The notes under the pieces were generated by a model. The model worked only from the letters and a program-made list of their open reading frames with translations, searched no databases and was not told the DNA's origin. A stretch of 64,000 nt of DNA. Origin: Aaosphaeria pasadenensis. Taxonomy: Eukaryota > Ascomycota > Dothideomycetes > Pleosporales. Within the stretch, counting starts at the first letter, position 1. Each line of letters opens with the position of its first letter. Positions 57,397 to 64,000 of the stretch are shown in pieces. A program made the translations under genes and the position numbers. Location: positions 248,001-312,000 of the forward strand of contig JAKLMB010000026.1 of the NCBI GenBank assembly GCA_022813625.1, given 5' to 3'.

Positions 57397-59043
57397 TCAG
57401 ATCGTGTACAAGTACTTGGGGTTCAGATCTCCCATCTCGGCCGCCTCCTCTTCCGTCTTGCCTTCAATTCTCCAGTCCTCCTTGCCAGAGACTTTCCTCT
57501 TGTTGGCATTTCGCAAAAACAGATGCAGGATCACATATATCACACTGGCGAACGCAAGCAACCCGATCGTGGCTCCATATCCCGGGCGATAGGCAGGACG
57601 ATGCGAATTGCTGAACAGGAACGGGGCGGCAACACCAGCAGAGTTTCCAATCGTAATCTGCATCCCGCTCGCAAAGGCTCGTTTCCCGTACCTTGGATTG
57701 TTGGTGTTGAGCCACGCCATGGCCGATCCAGAGGATGTCCAACAACCCATTGCAACGAGGAACGTGCCGGCGAAGCTCAATGCTATGCTCTTGTGCACGA
57801 TCAGGAAGATGTACCCGACCATCATCACGAGCGCACCGGAAAGACAGAATATGCCACGATGTTGAGTCGCATCGCTGATAAAGGCGCACGTGAGGTAGGT
57901 CATGGCCCCGAGAGCATAGACGGGCACCGTCAGGGCTTGGACAGTCGCAGTGCTCCACGCTCCGTTCATCTCAGCGATGATGGTCGGGAGGAAGACGCTG
58001 AAGGAGTAAAGCACGGTGTGGCTGCAGTACTGAGCGATTGACCAAGCCCAAGTCTTCCAGTCCTTGGCTCCGGCAATGACGTCTTCCTTGTGGAGCTCCT
58101 GCGCGCTCTTGGTCATGCCGATTTCAGCCTCGCGGAGCAAGACCAGATTGCGGCGGTCTTCCTCGCTGAGGAAAGTGGCGGTCTCTGGGCTGTTGGGTAG
58201 CACGAATGGCACGATAAAGGCGGTTAGAACGGTGGGGACTCCATTGATCAAGATGATCCATCGCCACGCACGCCATCCAGCAGTACCTTCTCCGCCATTG
58301 TCCATAAAGCCGATGCCATAGGCAACCAGACCACCAATGGCACCAGCCGCTGCAGATGTAGCATAAAAGTAGGCGTTTCGGAGGGAGATGTGGCGCTTGT
58401 TGTAGAAAATGGTAAGGTACAGGAGAATACCGGGGAACAGACCTGCCTCGAAAGTACCCAGAAGGACACGGCACGCGACGAGAGCAGCAAAGTTGTTCAC
58501 AAAGGCCGTGAATGTCGCCGTGATACCCCACAGGAACATCAGCCCAGCGAGGTAGCGAGCTGGCTTGAGACGCTTGACGATCATGTTGGATGGTGTCTCG
58601 AAGAGCTGGCCAAGCGATTCGGTCAGATGGGACGGTACGTACAGAGAATATAGGGAGAGCAACTTACACAGTATGGGACGAAGAGGATGGAAACGGCCAG
58701 CTGATATTGATCACCAGTCAAGCCCAGTTCGGCTTCGAGATCGTACAGACGAGCATTGCCGATGTTTACTATCGAATGAGGGGGTCAGCTATCCGTCTGT
58801 CGGTATTCAGAGAGATGGCCCTCGATGACACCACATACCTCGATCCATGAAGTTCATCAGGTAGATCCAGCAAATCATGGGAATGATCCGGCGGTCCAAC
58901 TTCTGCATGAGCCTCTTCTCGGTCTCGAGATCCACTGCAAGCGAAGAACCGGCATTCTCTACGGTGTCGATGTTTTCGAACTCATTTGGGGGCGAAGGGG
59001 CGTCCTTCTCCGGGGAGGCACCAAGATCTGGTGAACCTCTCAT
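57397..59043 (-). CDS. MFS permease, Dal5/anion:cation symporter family
   Basis: Twelve-span carrier of the allantoate/nicotinate permease group. Model: complement(57397..58605, 58668..58768, 58839..59043), 504 aa. Exon 1 contains ETEKRLMQKLDRRIIPMICW and IYLMNFMDR, the typical first-span entry. Exon 2 reads NIGNARLYDLEAELGLTGDQ then YQLAVSILFVPYC. Exon 3 continues LFETPSNMIVKRLKPARYLA, GFEAGLFPG-like ACRVLLGTFEAGLFPGILLY, and RRNLVLLREAEIG in the central loop. Start codon 59043 (MRGSPDLGASPEKD) is preferred over 59067, which would add eight residues. Substrates in this family include allantoate, nicotinate, biotin precursors and carboxylates, and cannot be resolved here. Confidence 0.87.
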
Positions 59044-60717
59044 GCTGTGTGCTGAAATGCGTTGCACGGGAGGGTGTAGAGGTATTGTCTTTATTCTGAT
59101 TTATGAGAAAGTAGTAGGACGAGGTGAAGGATGAAAGACGTTGAGGGAGACAAGAGCGTTGGGAGATTCCAGCCTGGGGAAAGACCATCCGGTCTGGGGC
59201 CCCGGATTTTTATACTGGGGGAGTCGCGTTCGTTGGTGATGCACGCGTTATCGACTTTGTAGTTCGACAAGACTGCCATGCTGCCATGCAAGTCTTGGAC
59301 CGAAACCATCCTTAAAACACCTATATGTCCTTCCAAGGTCCCGTACAGCCGACCGCACTGACGGATAGTTGCAAGTTGCGACCGTTTGCTCCTCTTTATC
59401 TCGCACTTCGTTCCATGTGGTTTGCGTTGCGTTGTAGTTTGTGGATTCGAGTACCCCAACAAACGTTTCTGAGATGCAAGTATTGGGCAAATAGTCGTCG
59501 ACCTTGTATATAGTGGTAGGCATCATGTTAATCTTTCGAGCAAAAAGTAAATCAATATGGATACTTTTCTACGTCTATGCCTGTCAATGTGCATATTCCA
59601 CAACAGCAATGAACCCCCCTCCCTCTATCATCCCTCCCTCCAGCTGATCCAAACCCAATGTTGAGGGTATACAAAACGGTCGCTTGAATGGAGATCGCTA
59701 TAGGCGTATTACATGTTGGCAACTTTGGCACAATTGGCATGTTGGTAAATTGGCAGTGCGCAGGTCCGTTACAGCGTATGAGGATTGACAAATGGTTAAA
59801 GTCCCTTTTGCCCGCACCGTGTTGAGCGATCATCCGTCTTGTGAGTTCTTGACGTTGAGTCTTGGACTATGTAATGACGTAGAAGGAATCGAATAGGAGT
59901 CCTGCTCCGAACGACGTTGTCATGTCCCAAGAGCGCGGGGGAGGGCGTTTACAAGACAATGTGGCTTGGTATTTCGTCGTTCCATCCAATGATTTCGCGG
60001 GGGAGGCGGTGCGAATTTCCCCAATGAGGGACCAAATCTCTTAATTACTTGTATGAACTTGTACTCCTTTCATACGCGAGGGTTTTGGCGATCAGAATCG
60101 GGATGGAAACTCGTGTGTGATGATCATGTTGGCTTGTCCATCTCCCAAGAAATTATGGCTCCCCAGTACCAGGCTCGTCCTGGCAATGCTGAGGTCGCAC
60201 CGTTCCCCGGTTTGGGGGTCCGTTCAAAAGTTGGGGTAGAACTGCACATCCGCTACACCTTACTTGCCATCATTGCCAACCCTTCCCCCTCCCTCCCTCG
60301 TGTCTTGAATCCGCAGAAATGGATATCGGTATGAGTGTTCGAGAATGACCATGGACACGGCCACGTGGATGTCATACGATTCTGGACCCTTGTGCCGCCG
60401 TGCAAAGGATCTTTGGGAATCGTGCATTCCCGTACGATGGTCGATGATCAGGATCTTGCCTTCCTCCGATCTACTGTTCTGTCCGTATGTACTTGTGCAA
60501 AGTATATATGCAGAGATACTTCTGGGGAATCATCACATGAGAATGTTATGTGAAATTGTGTACGGGATATGCTTATATACAATCCTAATTTTCCATAAAT
60601 CCGGTGGTATCTCGAGATGCAGCATTGCACCCAACCTGCCTGGGCAAATAGCCCTTGAAAATAGCGCCAAAAAACACCTGGTATCTCAACCACCATGCTG
60701 ACATGGTCCTGCGTTGC
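59044..60717. other. Intergenic region, no supported gene
   Basis: About 1.7 kb between the Dal5-like promoter and the 3' end of the CDF gene. Frames up to about 120 codons exist (59091-59462, 60345-60701) but lack motifs. Confidence 0.5.
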
Positions 60718-62488
60718 CTACTGTCTTTTCCGCGGCTCTCCGCTTCCGTGACTGTGGCCGTGATTGTGTTCATGGTCGTGCCCCTCAGGCTCAAGCGCTG
60801 CGCCGGGCTTGATGTTGATGAATTCATCCAGGTAATCCGATTGTCCGGACGATTTGGATACGAATCGCACGCGTACCCTCTTCACGCCGCGGACCTTGGC
60901 TCCTACTCGCTCCCGCACTGCGTCTTCCGTTTTGCGGGTTTGCTCCACACTCCAAGACCCGGGGACGGCCAGCTCCAAATCCATCAGGTAGTTCTGGCCC
61001 GACTTGATCCCTTGCACGGATCTCAGCTCAACAGCCTCGGCCGCGGACCCAGCATTGATGCTGTCGAGGGCCTTATCAGCTGCATTTCGCACGTTATCCC
61101 TCATCTCGTCCTCGATGCCAACGTCCGCGAGCTCATAAAGAGCGGCCTTGGTGTTTCCCCAACCAGCTTGAACAACCATCAATGAAATTACCAGTCCACC
61201 CACGGGGTCGAGCCATGATGCGTTATTCAGTACGTTGGACCCAAAGATCATAAGTAGGGCGACAAACGCGGTGAGGGAATCCACCCGGTGGTGGTAGGCA
61301 TTCGAGGCGAGAACGGACGATTTGCGCTCATTCGCAACTTTTAGTGCTGTGCGGTTCTGATCAGTGTCTTGCCACAATGCATACTGGGGAAGGTGTCCCT
61401 ACTCGCTCGATACAGCCACTCTTTGATTAAGATTGACCCGCCTGCGAGCCATGCTGCGTTGATGTTGGGTCCCAGACCGTCTACATCGTGGTGATGCCCG
61501 TGACTGTGCGGTAGCAGTCCGTAATGCGCAGCAATTTCAGCAGCCTCTGGAAACACTTGTTGGGCAAGCGCGATGAGAGCTGCCCAGCCCATCATGAAGC
61601 CTCCGCCTAATAGTATACCGCTGACACCTAGTGATCCCAGACTCTCGACCTTGCCGTAGCCGCTGGGGAACCTTTCCGAGGGTGGCTTGAGGGACCAGGA
61701 GACAGTCGCCAGCGTCATAATGTCACTGACGAGATCGGTGAGGCTGTGGATGGCGTCGGCGATGAGTGCTATACCCGTCTTTATCAGCCTGGGCTCAGAG
61801 GATCAAAACAAGTGTAGCCGTTGCACATACCCTGACTATTGAAGACATAACCTCCAAAGCCCTTACTCACAGCCATACCAAGATTGACATAGAGACCAAT
61901 TCGGGTAATGCGGACGCCTGCATCCTTTTTGTTGGAAGAGAGCAAATAGGTATTATCGTGGTGATGGTGGTGGTCATGACTGGCGTGGCCACGGATCTGG
62001 CTCAAGGTGGTGGTCGTCATGGCGGAAGGGGAAATGTGTCGTATGCGATGTGCGGTTCGAGACCAATTGATGGGCTTGGGTTGTGAAATACTCGAGGCGG
62101 CGCGCCAGTAGGACGAGGACGGGGATGTGGCCGTGCGGAGGACGCGCAACTGGTGGGTAAGTCGCAAGGAGGTATGGAGGACGCGCGGTGAGGGTGAGTA
62201 TGAGTATGAGTATGAGTATGAGTATGAGGAGGATGAGGAGGAGGATGAGGCGGCAGCGGATGGACCCGCTGGTGGTGTTGGTGTTGGTGTTGATGGACGT
62301 GCGGACAGCGATAGTGAGGGCGGTGGCACTGGATAGTGATATGATGAAAGTGGTGAACGTGGCCCGTCGCCATGCACGCGTCGGAGCTGGCTAAAAAGAG
62401 ACAGGCCATTGCAGCTCCTGTTGCGCAGGGACATGGGGGTAATAATAATAACGAGCGACGAGCAACGAGCCGCCGTCGAAAGAAACAA
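60718..62488 (-). CDS. Cation diffusion facilitator, mitochondrial MMT-like
   Basis: Divalent-metal/proton antiporter of the CDF family, closest in plan to yeast Mmt1/Mmt2 (mitochondrial iron). Model: complement(60718..61346, 61403..61768, 61831..62488), 550 aa. A long Ser/Arg-rich N-terminus with few acidic residues fits a mitochondrial presequence. Span 1 is ITRIGLYVNLGMAVSKGFGG. The first metal site is in SQALIADAIHSLTDLVSDIM (HSxxD); the second in NAYHHRVDSLTAFVALLMIF (HxxxD). His-rich segments are HDHHHHHD before span 1, HSHGHHHD in the middle and DHEHNHGHSHG at the C-terminus. The 56-nt second intron was placed by phase and yields the expected EWLYRATLKVANERKSSV. Substrate metal is inferred. 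Confidence 0.85.
62190..62231. repeat. TATGAG hexamer repeat in the CDF presequence
   Basis: Tandem (TATGAG)n, flanked by GAGGAT triplets, in the first exon of the CDF gene. On the coding strand it gives alternating Ser-Tyr (SYSYSYSY) next to a serine run. Likely length-polymorphic. Confidence 0.9.
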
Positions 62489-64000
62489 CGAGCAGCGGCA
62501 GCACAGCAGGAGGAGGAGGTGACACAGGAACCGCCCACTGACTAGCTGGGAGGATAGGGAGGGTTGAGGGGTTTCGTAGGTTCGACTGCGTATGTGCGTG
62601 TGCGTGTGCGTGTGCGTCGGCGTCGTGGACCCTGAAGGGAAGCCGATGGAAGTCTCTAACTGCTTAGGTAGGTAATTAACTAGGTAGGTAACTAACTACC
62701 CAGGTACGAGGTAGGTAGATAGGTAACTAGTTTTGTAGTTGATTCGGAGAAGGGGAAGTGAAGGAAGACTTTGTCGTATACAATGATGATGCTGATGATA
62801 ACGAAGATGGTGCTGGTGAGCCTGCTGCCCCTGTCGCTGATCTGATTATGATTCTAGTTATGATACCTCAGAGTTGTCTTCCGTTCATCGGAGCAGAGCG
62901 TGACAGAGAGATAAAGAGAGAGAGAGACGAAGAAGAAGAAGAGTAAAATGGATATGGAGATGGAAATGGAGACGAAAGATTCAAGACGATGCAAGAGAGG
63001 ACCGGGATATCTGGATCTTACGACATTGACAATGGTTCGGGATATGGTAGGTAGGTATGCACTGTCAGTTTCGATCCTCCAAGTCGTCCCTCTATATATA
63101 TACATGTTTATACTCCGTATAATTCTTCTCTTTCCATTCCAAGGTCTTGCTTTGACGGGTGTGTCCGGTTCATTCTTTTCATCTCAAGTCTGTACGGAGT
63201 ACGGATAGCAGATACTCAACTGCACCGAATGAGCGCTCCGCTAATTGTAAACAGAGAACATTCAACATGCTGCCTACAACTATGCCTGTATGCCTGTTCC
63301 ATCGCGACATACGATGATCGACTTTTTTGTAGCTCCCATTCGCCAATCATGTCGCGCCTGATTACAGTTGGCTCACAATTCCATGATTCCATCAACTCCT
63401 ACTCCATCATCCCACACGACCTAACTACCTAGGTACTTACTCGTAGAATGATTGTGATAATGCTACTTACTTCATACTAAATCACTATTCGTATCGCTGT
63501 TAGCTCATTCATTAACAAGATCCTATTCGGATATCCCAAGGCCGCATGGTCCTTGATGAGAAACGGACCATTTATCATTCGCCTTTACTCCATACACAAT
63601 ACACAGTACATGACCATACTCTCGTGACACCTTTTTGGACTCGTACCGATGATGCAGGGACTAGATACGATTGCGTGCATGTATGTATGTACAAGTACCT
63701 TACTCGGCACACCCACGTTCTACGCGGTACTACTGTTCCACCAGTCTCCAGATTGCCCCAAGACGCGTGTACAGCAACCCTCATTGGAAAACTTTGCTCT
63801 CCAGATTTATCAAGGCTACGCGTAGCATAAAGTAAGTTTTACCTTAATTACCAAAATATGCAGTGCATTCAAACCGCTTGTATACATTGGGATGACAACT
63901 CCGTTTCGTCCTGCCACATGCCCCAAGTGCTGCACCTCGTAGCTCTGCGCCACCCGTTGTGTTTCGTCTTCACCATTCCCGACTTGCACATTACAACTTC
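62489..64000. other. Terminal intergenic region, no supported gene
   Basis: About 1.5 kb upstream of the CDF gene. Contains GTGCGT repeats (about 62588-62620), TAGGTAAC/TAGGTAGG repeats (about 62665-62730), GA-rich low complexity (62880-62985) and two TACGGAGTA copies (63111, 63193). Confidence 0.5.

Overview
The window is nuclear DNA of a filamentous ascomycete (Pezizomycotina). Genes carry one to four short introns of about 45-75 nt with GTAWGT-type donors, intergenic spacers are long, and the gene complement is typical of that group: a NUC-1-type phosphate regulator, a fungal D-xylulose kinase, a small CaaX-box G-gamma subunit, a fungal aminodeoxychorismate lyase and several MFS carriers. 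I cannot name the species. Exon boundaries were chosen by hand from splice signals and reading-frame continuity; no cDNA or database search was available.

Layout: 0.3-2.8 kb, CAF-1 subunit Cac2 (-). 6.2-7.0 kb, RWD/DUF1115 protein (-). 8.2-9.8 kb, AAAP amino-acid transporter (+). 10.9-12.6 kb, MFS carrier (+). 14.7-16.4 kb, C2H2 zinc-finger protein (-). 19.7-20.9 kb, secreted PAF-acetylhydrolase-like esterase (+). 23.9-25.8 kb, DHA2/VBA-like MFS carrier (+). 26.4-27.3 kb, acidic protein with an internal duplication (-).

27.3-32.8 kb is a gene graveyard. It holds an acid-phosphatase fragment, a frameshifted gene of unknown function, two diverged copies of a repeat pair, a 30-bp minisatellite, a MITE-like inverted repeat and a broken MFS carrier. 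It ends about 30 bp before a full-length isoleucyl-tRNA synthetase (32.8-36.2 kb, +), which faces a tryptophanyl-tRNA synthetase (37.2-38.8 kb, -). The TrpRS gene is flanked by a pair of ~90-110 bp direct repeats.

39.8-41.9 kb is Tom70 (-). 42.7-43.7 kb is 4-amino-4-deoxychorismate lyase (+). 45.2-47.5 kb is a NUC-1/Pho4-type bHLH factor (-) with more than 5 kb of apparently non-coding DNA upstream. 53.0-53.5 kb is a three-exon G-protein gamma subunit (-), too short and split to show as one open frame. 54.5-56.6 kb is D-xylulose kinase (-), 57.4-59.0 kb a Dal5-type MFS permease (-) and 60.7-62.5 kb a mitochondrial-type cation diffusion facilitator (-).

The genes form no obvious pathway cluster. 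Themes are nutrient uptake and export (five intact carriers, one dead), mitochondrial biogenesis (Tom70, MMT-like carrier), translation (two adjacent synthetases) and nutrient sensing (NUC-1, G-gamma). No new defence or biosynthetic system is evident. The most unusual material is the decayed island, the repeats around TrpRS, an over-represented nonamer (TACGGAGTA) and the possible presequences on the two synthetases. I recognised no tRNA, rRNA or CRISPR array.
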